64,000 nt of DNA, taken from assembly GCF_023062595.1 (NCBI RefSeq), contig NZ_JALLAN010000013.1, positions 62,001-126,000 of the forward strand, written 5' to 3'. Made by a program: the position numbers and the translations under genes. This document shows positions 26,351 through 34,815 of this stretch, in pieces. The notes beneath the pieces were generated by a model that did no database searches, was not told where the DNA came from, and saw only the letters and a program-made list of their open reading frames with translations. Each line of letters opens with the position of its first letter. Position 1 is the first letter of the stretch. The DNA comes from Arthrobacter rhizosphaerae (GTDB taxonomy: Bacteria; Actinomycetota; Actinomycetes; Actinomycetales; Micrococcaceae).

Positions 26351-28102
26351 TCAGGTAAGTATCGCCGCGCTCTGTCCTGGCAATTCCAGCTTTCCAGACT
26401 CCAGCCTTACGGCGCCGTCAGTGGCCAACCGGATTGTCTCGGCTTCCGTATTGAGCCTGCAGTCACCGCTGGAGAAATTGAAGACGACGTGGACGGCGCC
26501 CCGTTCCAACCGGAGCCACCGGTCCTCTTCGCTGAATTCCACCAGTGTTTCCTCGAAGCCGGGATCAACGAGATCGGGCAGGGACTTCCTGAGAGCAGTC
26601 AGGGACCGGTAGAGCTCCAGCAGCCGCGCGTGATGGCCCTCAGCGGCCTCATCCCAGTTTAGTTTGGACCGGGTGAATGTTGCCGGATCCTGGGGATCCG
26701 GAACCACAGCAGGGTCCCAGCCCATCCTCTCAAACTCCTTGATCCGCCCCTCAGCGGTGGCCTTCCCAAGCTCGGGTTCAGGATGCGAGGTGAAGAACTG
26801 CCAGGGCGTAGTGGCACCATATTCCTCCCCCATGAACAGCATGGGGGTGAACGGGGACGTCAGGGAGAGAACAGCAGCCAAGGCCAGCTGACCATAGGAA
26901 AGCGACTGCGAGAGCCTGTCACCGACGGCCCTGTTGCCGATCTGGTCATGGTTCTGGGTGCACACCACCAAAGCGGACGGATGAACGACGTTGGAGTTGA
27001 TGGGCCGGCCGTGGTGCCGGCCGCGGAAACTTGAATAGCTTCCGTCGTGGAAAAACCCACCCCTCAGGACCTTTGCCAGCGCCGCAAGGGAAGCGAAGTC
27101 GCTGTAATAACCGGTGGTCTCGCCTGTGAGGTTTACATGGGCGGCGTGGTGGAAGTCATCGCTCCATTGGCCGGTGAGCCCATACCCGTTGAGTTCGCGC
27201 GGATAGAGCAGGCGGGGATTGTTGAGGTCCGACTCGGCGATCATGGTGGCCGCCCGTCCTGTCTCGGCGGAGACAGCCGCTGCCAAAGCCCCAAATTCCT
27301 CCAGGATCGGAAGCGCACGCTCGTCCTTCAGGGCGTGAACGGCATCGAGCCGGAGCCCATCGACGTGATAGTCACGCAGCCACATGGCGGCGTTCTGCAG
27401 GATATACGCCCGGACCTGATCCGAGTCCGGACCATCAAGGTTGACGGAATCACCCCATGTGTTGCCCTTTCCGGATGTCACATACGGCCCGAACCTGGGC
27501 AGGTAGTTACCGCTGGGGCCCAGGTGGTTGTAGACCACGTCCTGGATGACTCCCATCCCGGCCGCGTGCGCAGCATCCACAAATCGTTGGTATGCCGCGG
27601 GTCCGCCATAGCCTTCATGCACTGCGTACCAGAGAACGCCGTCGTAGCCCCAGTTGTGCGTGCCGTTGAAGGCATTGACGGGTAGGAGCTCCACAAAGTC
27701 GACGCCGAGCCCGGACAGGTAGTCAAGGCGCTGCGCGGCGGCGTCCAAGGTGCCCTCGGGAGTGAAGGTTCCCAGATGCAGCTCATAGATGACGGCGCCC
27801 TGAAGCTCGCGGCCTTTCCAGCCGCCGTCCTGCCATTCATGGGCCGCCGGATCGTAGGTGCGGGACAACGAGTGCACGCCCTCAGGCTGCCTGCGTGAGC
27901 GGGGATCCGGAAGGGGAATGGTTTCGTCGTTGAGCAGGTAGCCGTAATCAACTTCGCCCTCCGCCGGGGCCTCAGCGGCAGTCCACCAGCCGTCATTGCG
28001 CCGTGTCATGGGGTATTTCCGGCCAGCCGCCAGGAGGGTGACGGATTCGGGCTCGGGTGCCCAAATGTCGAAGCGTTCGCTTCCGGTCACTGGAAGAGTC
28101 AT
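26351..28102 (-). CDS. treZ: Malto-oligosyltrehalose trehalohydrolase
   Basis: A 583-residue GH13 enzyme that releases trehalose from maltooligosyltrehalose made by TreY. An N-terminal carbohydrate-binding-like domain (about 90 residues) precedes the barrel. Motifs: VVYNHLGPSGNYL near residue 190, the nucleophile in GLRLDAVHAL near residue 250, the acid in MIAESDLNNPRL near residue 285, and QNHDQIGNRA near residue 380. ATG 28102 has GGAG nine bases upstream. It follows treY by 38 bases. Confidence 0.97.
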   Translation of the reverse strand: MTLPVTGSERFDIWAPEPESVTLLAAGRKYPMTRRNDGWWTAAEAPAEGEVDYGYLLNDETIPLPDPRSRRQPEGVHSLSRTYDPAAHEWQDGGWKGRELQGAVIYELHLGTFTPEGTLDAAAQRLDYLSGLGVDFVELLPVNAFNGTHNWGYDGVLWYAVHEGYGGPAAYQRFVDAAHAAGMGVIQDVVYNHLGPSGNYLPRFGPYVTSGKGNTWGDSVNLDGPDSDQVRAYILQNAAMWLRDYHVDGLRLDAVHALKDERALPILEEFGALAAAVSAETGRAATMIAESDLNNPRLLYPRELNGYGLTGQWSDDFHHAAHVNLTGETTGYYSDFASLAALAKVLRGGFFHDGSYSSFRGRHHGRPINSNVVHPSALVVCTQNHDQIGNRAVGDRLSQSLSYGQLALAAVLSLTSPFTPMLFMGEEYGATTPWQFFTSHPEPELGKATAEGRIKEFERMGWDPAVVPDPQDPATFTRSKLNWDEAAEGHHARLLELYRSLTALRKSLPDLVDPGFEETLVEFSEEDRWLRLERGAVHVVFNFSSGDCRLNTEAETIRLATDGAVRLESGKLELPGQSAAILT

Positions 28103-28140
28103 CGGGTGGTTCTCCGTTCAGTGGGTGTTAGGGAGGCTGG

Positions 28141-30474
28141 CTAGCCGTTGTCGCTTGCGGGGATGAGCAGCGCCACCGGGTAAACCCGCAGAACGTCCGC
28201 CACTTGCACAGGACCCGGGCCAAAGATGGTTCCGGTGAGCTCGTCCTGCATTTTCGCGTCAAGAACGACGGCGGTGTCCCGCCATCCGCCCTTGCGTTCC
28301 AGTCCGTAGGGCAGCCTTGTGGCCAGGGTCATCGCGCCGGCTGCGGGGCCAATGCTGTCAGCACGGCTGAAGGCGAGGAGATGGTCAGCTGCCGATCCCG
28401 TGGCTTCCACCGGCTGGTAACCCCTGAACAGCTCGGGACGGTCACGGCGCAACCTCAGCGCACGTGAAGTCACCAGCAGTTTGCAGGCCTCCACCTGGAA
28501 GACGGCCGGAAGCTGACCGTCATCCAATTCAGCCAGGGTGGTCCGCCTGCGCTCGAAATCCACGGCCCTGCGGTTGTCCGGATCTGCGAGCGAACGGTCC
28601 CAGAACTCGGTGCCTTGGTAGACGTCCGGCACGCCAGGCATGGTGAGCTGGACGAGCTTGGCGGACAACGAATTCGATGCGCCATGTGGTTCCATCCGCG
28701 CTACGAGGGCCGTCAATTCTGTGCGGACATCGGGGTCGTCAAAAACGGCATCCACAGAGGCCAGGAGTTTCTGCTCGAACTCCTTATCAGGATCGGTCCA
28801 GCTGGTGGAGTTCCCGGCCTCGCGTGCAGCTTTCTCCGCATAGCCACGGAGCCTGGCGCGATCCGCCGGCCAGGACCCTGCGATCGCCTGCCACAACAGC
28901 GCTGCGAGAGGTCCGTCCGGCAACGGGGCCAGCTCGCGCAGCCGCGCCAGGCTCGCTGCCCATTCAGGCACCATTTCCGAAATCACGGAGATGCGTGCCC
29001 GGGTATCCTCGCTGCGTTTGGTGTCATGAGTGGTCAGCGTGGTCATTGACAGGGGTAGTCGCTCCTGGCGGCGAATCATCCGGTCGTGGAATTCCTGCGG
29101 ACTAAGGGCAAATTCCGTAGGGTCGGCACCGACTTCTGTGAGCGTCCCCAGCCGCGTGTAGCGGTAGAACGCGGTGTCCTCCACGCCCTTGGCCATCACC
29201 ATTCCGGAGGTTTGCTGGAACCGACGCCCCAGTTCCGCGTCAGGGTCATTGAGCAGCGGCATGATTTTAGCAATGGCATGGGACAGGCCAGGTCTGGTGT
29301 CCATGGCGGCTTCGCAGGCTTCCTTCAGCACCTCTGCGCCGGCAGGAAGGTAGGTGCGGTAGACGGGGAAGGAAGCAATAATCTCCGCCAGCGCATCGGC
29401 AGCCTCAGGGGCAGTGAGTCCCAGTTCTTCAGGCAGCAGCCTGACGAGCCTCAGGATTTCGGAGTGCAGCATCCCGTCCGTGATAGCGCGTTTGGTCCCA
29501 TGAATCATGGCGGCATAGTCAGCGGACTCCTTGCTGCCGCGCAGGCGGGCATCAAGCCGCGTCAGTGGCGCCTCCCCGTTGGGGTCCACAAAGACCCGGT
29601 CGACGTCGGCCAGGGCGTCGTACCCGGTGGTGCCTTCGCACTGGAATTCCGGCGGCAGCTCCTCCCCCGGTTCCAGGATCTTCTCCGCCAGGATGTAGGC
29701 ACCGCCGGTGACTTCCTTCAACCGGCGAAGATATCCGCCCGGGTCGGCGAGCCCGTCGGGGTGATCGATGCGCAGCCCGTCCACCAGTCCTTCGTTGAAC
29801 CAGCGCACCACCTCTTCATGGGCTTCGTCGAAGACCTGCGGGATTTCAACCCGGACTCCTGCCAGCGAATTGATGGCAAAGAACCGGCGATAGTTCAGTT
29901 CGTCGTCCGCCCGGCGCCAGGCCATCAGTTCATAGTGCTGCCGATCATGAACCTCACGCGGGCTGTCGCCGGGAGCATACGTCCCCTCGGCCAAGGGGAA
30001 CCGGTGGTCGTAGTACCGCAGTTCGCCTTCCTGGATTTCCAGGTGATCGACGTCGTCATCGCCCCCGAGCACCGGGACCCGTACGCGGCCGCCCCCGAAG
30101 TCCCAGTCGACGTCGAACGCTTCAGCGTATTTCGACTCCCGTCCTTCCTTCAAAAGGGACCACCACCAAGGGTTCTGAGGGGGAGAGGCGACGCCGACAT
30201 GATTGGGAACGATGTCAACAAGCACCCCCATGCCCGCCGCGCGGGCAGCCTTGGACACAGCTGCGAGGCCTTCGGGGCCGCCGCGGTCCGGGTCCACGGC
30301 GCTCGGGTCGGTGACGTCGTAGCCGTGGCCTGATCCCTTTTCCGCAGTGAGCAACGGCGACAGGTACAGCCAGTCAACGCCCAGTGCGTGGAGGTAGTCC
30401 ACAATTCCGACGGCATCGTGCAGGGTGAAATCCGCACGGATCTGCAGCCTGTATGTCGAGACGGGGGTTTTCAT
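28141..30474 (-). CDS. treY: Malto-oligosyltrehalose synthase
   Basis: A 777-residue GH13 enzyme that isomerises the reducing-end alpha-1,4 bond of maltodextrins to the alpha,alpha-1,1 bond of trehalose. Typical features: the opening STYRLQIRADFTLHDA, DIVPNHVG near residue 86, GLRIDHPDGLADPGGYL near residue 235, ILAEKIL near residue 258 and TTHDTKRSEDTRARI near residue 480. The start ATG 30474 overlaps the glgX stop by four bases (ATGA), so the two are translationally coupled. Confidence 0.97.
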   Translation of the reverse strand: MKTPVSTYRLQIRADFTLHDAVGIVDYLHALGVDWLYLSPLLTAEKGSGHGYDVTDPSAVDPDRGGPEGLAAVSKAARAAGMGVLVDIVPNHVGVASPPQNPWWWSLLKEGRESKYAEAFDVDWDFGGGRVRVPVLGGDDDVDHLEIQEGELRYYDHRFPLAEGTYAPGDSPREVHDRQHYELMAWRRADDELNYRRFFAINSLAGVRVEIPQVFDEAHEEVVRWFNEGLVDGLRIDHPDGLADPGGYLRRLKEVTGGAYILAEKILEPGEELPPEFQCEGTTGYDALADVDRVFVDPNGEAPLTRLDARLRGSKESADYAAMIHGTKRAITDGMLHSEILRLVRLLPEELGLTAPEAADALAEIIASFPVYRTYLPAGAEVLKEACEAAMDTRPGLSHAIAKIMPLLNDPDAELGRRFQQTSGMVMAKGVEDTAFYRYTRLGTLTEVGADPTEFALSPQEFHDRMIRRQERLPLSMTTLTTHDTKRSEDTRARISVISEMVPEWAASLARLRELAPLPDGPLAALLWQAIAGSWPADRARLRGYAEKAAREAGNSTSWTDPDKEFEQKLLASVDAVFDDPDVRTELTALVARMEPHGASNSLSAKLVQLTMPGVPDVYQGTEFWDRSLADPDNRRAVDFERRRTTLAELDDGQLPAVFQVEACKLLVTSRALRLRRDRPELFRGYQPVEATGSAADHLLAFSRADSIGPAAGAMTLATRLPYGLERKGGWRDTAVVLDAKMQDELTGTIFGPGPVQVADVLRVYPVALLIPASDNG

Positions 30475-32726
30475 GAACCGGCCGCCTTCTGCTTCCCTAT
30501 CTTCCTGGTGTGTTTGGGCTCCGGCGACGCGGGTGATGTCAAAGCCGCGGATTCGGGCGTTGAGGTCTGTGACAACGCGGCCAGGGAAGCTGCCACGGAG
30601 TGATCCGGCTCCACGTCCGGAGTGCTGTGTGCCCGGAGTACCACCAAAGACTTGGCGTCCACGGGGAGGCTGCTTCCGGCCATTACCGGTTCGGTGTCAG
30701 CATTGTGCCCGGCAGTATCGATGATGATGTCCCAGGCCGCGGCGTACTCATCGGAGGGCAGTTTGAACTTCACTTCGTCGTCCTGGGCATTGAAGTAGAG
30801 AACAAAGTTGACGTCGGTAATCCGGCGACCCCTCATGTCCTTGCCCTGGATGCCGTCGCCGTTGAGGAACATGCCCACGGAGCGGCCCAGGCCGACTTCC
30901 CAGTCCTCGGGCTGCATGGTTGAACCGTCCACGTCCAGCCATACGATGTCCGGCAGACGCTCGCCTTCACCTCGGCGTACCGGCCGTCCGTCAAAGAATT
31001 TGCTGCGCCGGAAAGTGGGGTGCTTCGCTCGCAGGGAATTGACGGCCGCCGTGAATTCCACCAGCGGCTGGTCAACATTGTCCCAGTTGATCCAGGTCAG
31101 CTCGGAATCCTGGCAGTAGCCGTTGTTATTTCCTCGCTGCGTCCTGCCCAGTTCATCGCCGTGGAGCAGCATGGGAACACCTTGGGACAACAGCAGCGAG
31201 GCAATGAAGTTGCGCTGCTGGCGTGCACGCAGGCCCAGGACCTTCGCATCATCCGTCGGCCCCTCCGCACCACAGTTCCAGGAGCGGTTGTGGGATTCGC
31301 CGTCGTTGTTTCCCTCACCGTTGGCCTCATTGTGCTTCTCGTTGTAGGACACGAGGTCGGACAACGTGAAGCCATCATGGGCTGTGACGAAGTTGATGGA
31401 CGCGACCGGCCTGCGGCCTGAGTGCTCGTACAGGTCAGCTGAGCCTGTGAGCCGCGAAGCGAATTCGCCCAGGGTGGACGGTTCTCCCCGCCAGAAGTCA
31501 CGGACAGTGTCCCGGTATTTGCCGTTCCACTCTGTCCATTGCGGTGGGAAGTTGCCCACCTGGTAGCCACCGGGGCCAACATCCCAGGGCTCGGCGATGA
31601 GCTTCACCTGGGAGACCACGGGATCCTGCTGGATGAGTTCAAAGAAGGTGGAGAGTTTATCGACGTCGTAAAACTCGCGTGCCAGGGTGGAGGCGAGGTC
31701 GAAGCGGAAGCCGTCCACGTGCATTTCCGTAACCCAGTAACGCAGCGAGTCCATCAGCAGCTGCAGGGAATGCGGATGCCGGACGTTGAGGGAGTTACCG
31801 GTCCCCGTGTAGTCCATGTAGTGCTTCTGGTCGCCTTCCATCAGGCGGTAATAGGCGGGGTTGTCGATGCCCTTGAACGACAGCGTGGGGCCCAGGTGGT
31901 TGCCTTCGGCGGTGTGGTTGTAGACCACGTCCAGGATGACTTCGATCCCGGCACGGTGCAGTGAACGGACCATGGCCTTGAAGTCCTGCACCTGCTGGCC
32001 GGTGTCGCCGGTGGAGCTGTAGGTGTTGTGCGGGGCGAAGAAACCAATGGTGTTGTAGCCCCAGTAGTTGTTGAGGCCCTTGTCCTGCAGGATGCCGTCG
32101 TTGACGAACTGGTGCACAGGCATCAGTTCAATCGCGGTAATTCCGAGCTTCTGCAGGTGGGCGATAACGGAAGGGTGTGCCACGCCGGCATAGGTGCCCT
32201 GCTGCTCCTCGGGAATCTCGGGGTGAAGCTGCGTGAGGCCTTTGACGTGGGCTTCGTAGATCACCGACTTGTGGTACGGAATCCGGAGGTTGTGGTCCCC
32301 GTCCCAGTCGAAGTACGGGTTGATAACAACACCGAGCATCATGTGTCGGCTGGAATCGGCATCATTTCTCGAGTCGGGGTCGCCCATGTTGTAGGAGAAC
32401 AGCGAGGGGTCCCAGTCGATCTGGCCGTGCACAGCCTTGGCATAGGGGTCCAGGAGCAGTTTGTTGGCGTTGAACCGCAGCCCGGACGCGGGGTCGTAGG
32501 GCCCGTGGACCCGGTAGCCGTACTTTTGGCCAGGCTGAACCTGCGGGATGTAACCGTGCCAGACGTACCCGTCCACTTCCTGCAGTTCGAAGCGGGTTTC
32601 CACCCGGTCCTCATCGAAAAGGCAGAGCTCCACCTTTTCCGCTTTTTCGCTGAACAGTGCGAAGTTGGTTCCTGTGCCGTCGAAGGTGGCTCCCAGCGGG
32701 TAAGCCGATCCGGGCCAGATTTCCAT
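30471..32726 (-). CDS. glgX: Glycogen debranching enzyme GlgX/TreX
   Basis: A 751-residue GH13 isoamylase-type enzyme that trims branches from glycogen and so supplies linear dextrins to TreY. Motifs: the CBM48-like opening YPLGATFDGTGTNFALFSEK, VVYNHTAEGNHLGP near residue 265, the nucleophile in DGFRFDLAST near residue 340, and LIAEPWDVGPGGYQVG near residue 375. About 60 Ser/Ala/Pro-rich residues at the C-terminus exceed the core. ATG 32726 is chosen over TTG 32729 because GAGGAG sits at the right distance. First gene of the treX-treY-treZ operon. Confidence 0.96.
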   Translation of the reverse strand: MEIWPGSAYPLGATFDGTGTNFALFSEKAEKVELCLFDEDRVETRFELQEVDGYVWHGYIPQVQPGQKYGYRVHGPYDPASGLRFNANKLLLDPYAKAVHGQIDWDPSLFSYNMGDPDSRNDADSSRHMMLGVVINPYFDWDGDHNLRIPYHKSVIYEAHVKGLTQLHPEIPEEQQGTYAGVAHPSVIAHLQKLGITAIELMPVHQFVNDGILQDKGLNNYWGYNTIGFFAPHNTYSSTGDTGQQVQDFKAMVRSLHRAGIEVILDVVYNHTAEGNHLGPTLSFKGIDNPAYYRLMEGDQKHYMDYTGTGNSLNVRHPHSLQLLMDSLRYWVTEMHVDGFRFDLASTLAREFYDVDKLSTFFELIQQDPVVSQVKLIAEPWDVGPGGYQVGNFPPQWTEWNGKYRDTVRDFWRGEPSTLGEFASRLTGSADLYEHSGRRPVASINFVTAHDGFTLSDLVSYNEKHNEANGEGNNDGESHNRSWNCGAEGPTDDAKVLGLRARQQRNFIASLLLSQGVPMLLHGDELGRTQRGNNNGYCQDSELTWINWDNVDQPLVEFTAAVNSLRAKHPTFRRSKFFDGRPVRRGEGERLPDIVWLDVDGSTMQPEDWEVGLGRSVGMFLNGDGIQGKDMRGRRITDVNFVLYFNAQDDEVKFKLPSDEYAAAWDIIIDTAGHNADTEPVMAGSSLPVDAKSLVVLRAHSTPDVEPDHSVAASLAALSQTSTPESAALTSPASPEPKHTRKIGKQKAAGS

Positions 32727-32770
32727 CAATACTCCTCAGTTGTCCAACAGTTGCAATCCACACACGCAAT

Positions 32771-32799
32771 CCAGCTTATAACTGGAAAGTAAGCTTACT
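32771..32799. promoter_or_regulatory. Two adjacent palindromes in the trehalose operon promoter region
   Basis: CCAGCTTATAACTGG (32771-32785) is a near-palindrome and AGTAAGCTTACT (32788-32799) is a perfect 12-bp palindrome, 45-75 bases upstream of glgX. They are the most AT-rich part of the gap and probably hold the promoter and an operator. The regulator is unknown. Confidence 0.4.
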
Positions 32800-32850
32800 A
32801 TTAGTGCGGGTGTGACCATTGCACAGTAGCCGTTACCGGCGACAAACGCC

Positions 32851-34434
32851 TCACGACAAACCTGTCCGGGCGGGCCAAACCCCCGGCACGGTATCCGCGA
32901 GACGACCTGCCGTGAGGGGCCCTCCACCGGACGCTGCGGTTCCGGCCAGGCCGTGAACGCTTGCGGCAATCGCGGCAATCGCGCCCCACCGCTCTTCCGG
33001 ATCAATTCCGACGGCGGCGAACCGGCGCGCGTCGGATCCCACCTGCGCCAGCAAGGCACCGAGCACTCCAGCGAGTACGTCACCGCTGCCGGCAGTGGCC
33101 ATCCAGGGTGTTCCTTCCGCCTGGGTGAAGACCGCTCCCGTAGGCGCTGCTATGACAGTGGTAGGCCCCTTGAGAAGGACCGTCGCGCCCGTCAAGGTCG
33201 CGGCCCGGCGAGCCGCCAGCAAGGGAGCAGCTTCGATCCCGGACCGATGGGTGGCGGCGCCGAGCTCCGTGAGGAGCGCCGCCAACTCCCCTGCGTGCGG
33301 GGTGAGAACCACTTGGGCTCCAAGATGGCCGGGGAGGACACGAAGGGCTCCGGCGTCCGCAATCACCGGCAGCCCCGACTCTAAGGCATCACGCACTCTC
33401 CCTAGCTGCTCCCCGCCAGAATCATCGAGGCCAGAGCCCACCAGCCACGCCTGGACGTGCGCATCAGCCACCCGTCCCTGCCCGCACACCACTTCGGGGC
33501 AGGCGGCCCGAACGGCTGCTGCAACCTCGGGCGGACCAAGGTACCTGACCATGCCCACGCCTGCCGCCAGCGCGCCGCGGCAGGCCAGCACGGCCGCACC
33601 GGGATAGCGTTCGGAACCAGCCACGACGCCCAGCACTCCCCGCGAGTACTTGTGGGAACTGCGTTCCGGCTGCGGCAACAGTGCAGGGAGATCGTCCGGC
33701 TCAAACCGACGCAAGACAGGGGACGGCAGCGCCGACTCGATGCCGATGGGGACCGTCACAATCCTTCCGGCGCTCCCGGCCCCCGGATCCGCGAGCAATC
33801 CGGCCTTGGCTCCCCCGAAGGTCACGGTGACGCTGGCCCGCAGCACAGGCCCGTGCAGTTCACCTGTGTCAGCATCCACGCCGCTCGGGATATCGCACGC
33901 TACAACGGCGGGAAGGCGCGTCGCGCCAAGGAGCTCTGCCTGCAGGACCGCAGCCTGCAGTTGTTCCATCAGGGAACCCGCTGCTCCCGTGAGCCCGCCA
34001 CGCGCACCGGTTCCCAGGATCGCGTCAATCACGACGCCGGAGCTTGCGGCGCCTGCCGACAGTTCAGGGATGTTGTCTGCCGCCAGGGCATGGATTCTTC
34101 CGCCGGCCCGGCGAAAGGCAGCGAGGCCGGCGGGGTGCGCGTCACCGGCGGTGAGCACCGCCGTCGTACGGAGACCTCGGCCGGCCAGCAGGGCGGCTGC
34201 AAAAAGCCCGTCTCCCCCGTTGTTGCCTTTGCCCGCGAGGACGGTGACGCTGGAGCCGTAGATGCGGCGTCCACGGGATTTGAGCTCCCTGATGACGGCG
34301 TTGGCCAGCCCGTAGGATGCCCGTTGCATGAGAACAGCGCCCATACCGTTTTCCAGCAGTGGCTTTTCAGCCTCGCGTATCTGGGTCCCGGTGTAGGCGC
34401 TGATCATCGTGGTGGTCCAATCCTGTTGGTCCAT
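32851..34434 (-). CDS. nnr: Bifunctional NAD(P)H-hydrate epimerase / ADP-dependent NAD(P)H-hydrate dehydratase
   Basis: A 527-residue fusion repairing hydrated NAD(P)H. Residues 10-230 are the YjeF-N epimerase, with the AGKGNNGGDGLFAA motif near residue 70. Residues 255-515 are the ribokinase-like dehydratase (CARKD), with HKYSRGVLGVVAGSERYPGA and MATAGSGDVLAGVLGALLAQ. The start could also be ATG 34407 (MISAYTGTQIREAE), where family similarity begins. It follows acpS by 29 bases. Confidence 0.95.
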   Translation of the reverse strand: MDQQDWTTTMISAYTGTQIREAEKPLLENGMGAVLMQRASYGLANAVIRELKSRGRRIYGSSVTVLAGKGNNGGDGLFAAALLAGRGLRTTAVLTAGDAHPAGLAAFRRAGGRIHALAADNIPELSAGAASSGVVIDAILGTGARGGLTGAAGSLMEQLQAAVLQAELLGATRLPAVVACDIPSGVDADTGELHGPVLRASVTVTFGGAKAGLLADPGAGSAGRIVTVPIGIESALPSPVLRRFEPDDLPALLPQPERSSHKYSRGVLGVVAGSERYPGAAVLACRGALAAGVGMVRYLGPPEVAAAVRAACPEVVCGQGRVADAHVQAWLVGSGLDDSGGEQLGRVRDALESGLPVIADAGALRVLPGHLGAQVVLTPHAGELAALLTELGAATHRSGIEAAPLLAARRAATLTGATVLLKGPTTVIAAPTGAVFTQAEGTPWMATAGSGDVLAGVLGALLAQVGSDARRFAAVGIDPEERWGAIAAIAASVHGLAGTAASGGGPLTAGRLADTVPGVWPARTGLS

Positions 34435-34463
34435 TCATGCTTGTCGAATCGTGGCGGGAAGCC

Positions 34464-34811
34464 CTAGCCCTCCGCAATAACGGTGGCTGTCGCGATGCCG
34501 CCGTCGTGGCTCATGGAGACATGCCAGCGCTTGACGCCCTTGTTCTCGGCCACGGCCAGAACCGTTCCCTTCACCTGGATGGTGGGGCCGTGCTGGTCAA
34601 GTCCGATCCAGCAGTCCTGCCAGTTCATGCCGGCGGGAGCGCCAAGGACCTTTGCCACGGCCTCCTTCGCTGCGAACCTGGCAGCCAGGGACCGGGTGTT
34701 GAGTTCCCGTTCGGCCGGGACGAACAGCCTGTCCCGCAGCCCGGGCGTCCGCTCGAGTTGGCGGCCGAAGCGCTCGATATCTACTACGTCTACGCCAATG
34801 CCAACAATCAT
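34464..34811 (-). CDS. acpS: Holo-[acyl-carrier-protein] synthase
   Basis: A 115-residue enzyme that moves 4'-phosphopantetheine from CoA to acyl carrier protein. The Mg-binding GIGVDVVDIERF (Asp8) and RFAAKEAVAKVLG (Glu near 57) motifs are intact. ATG 34811 is four bases after the glmS stop codon, yet a TAGAGT box six bases upstream, inside the glmS end, suggests its own leaderless transcript. Confidence 0.96.
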   Translation of the reverse strand: MIVGIGVDVVDIERFGRQLERTPGLRDRLFVPAERELNTRSLAARFAAKEAVAKVLGAPAGMNWQDCWIGLDQHGPTIQVKGTVLAVAENKGVKRWHVSMSHDGGIATATVIAEG

Positions 34812-34815
34812 GGCG

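Noticed and set aside
29086..30333. A 415-codon open frame on the plus strand
   Set aside because: It is antisense to treY, which shows all catalytic motifs. The antisense product is low-complexity in character and has no ribosome site.
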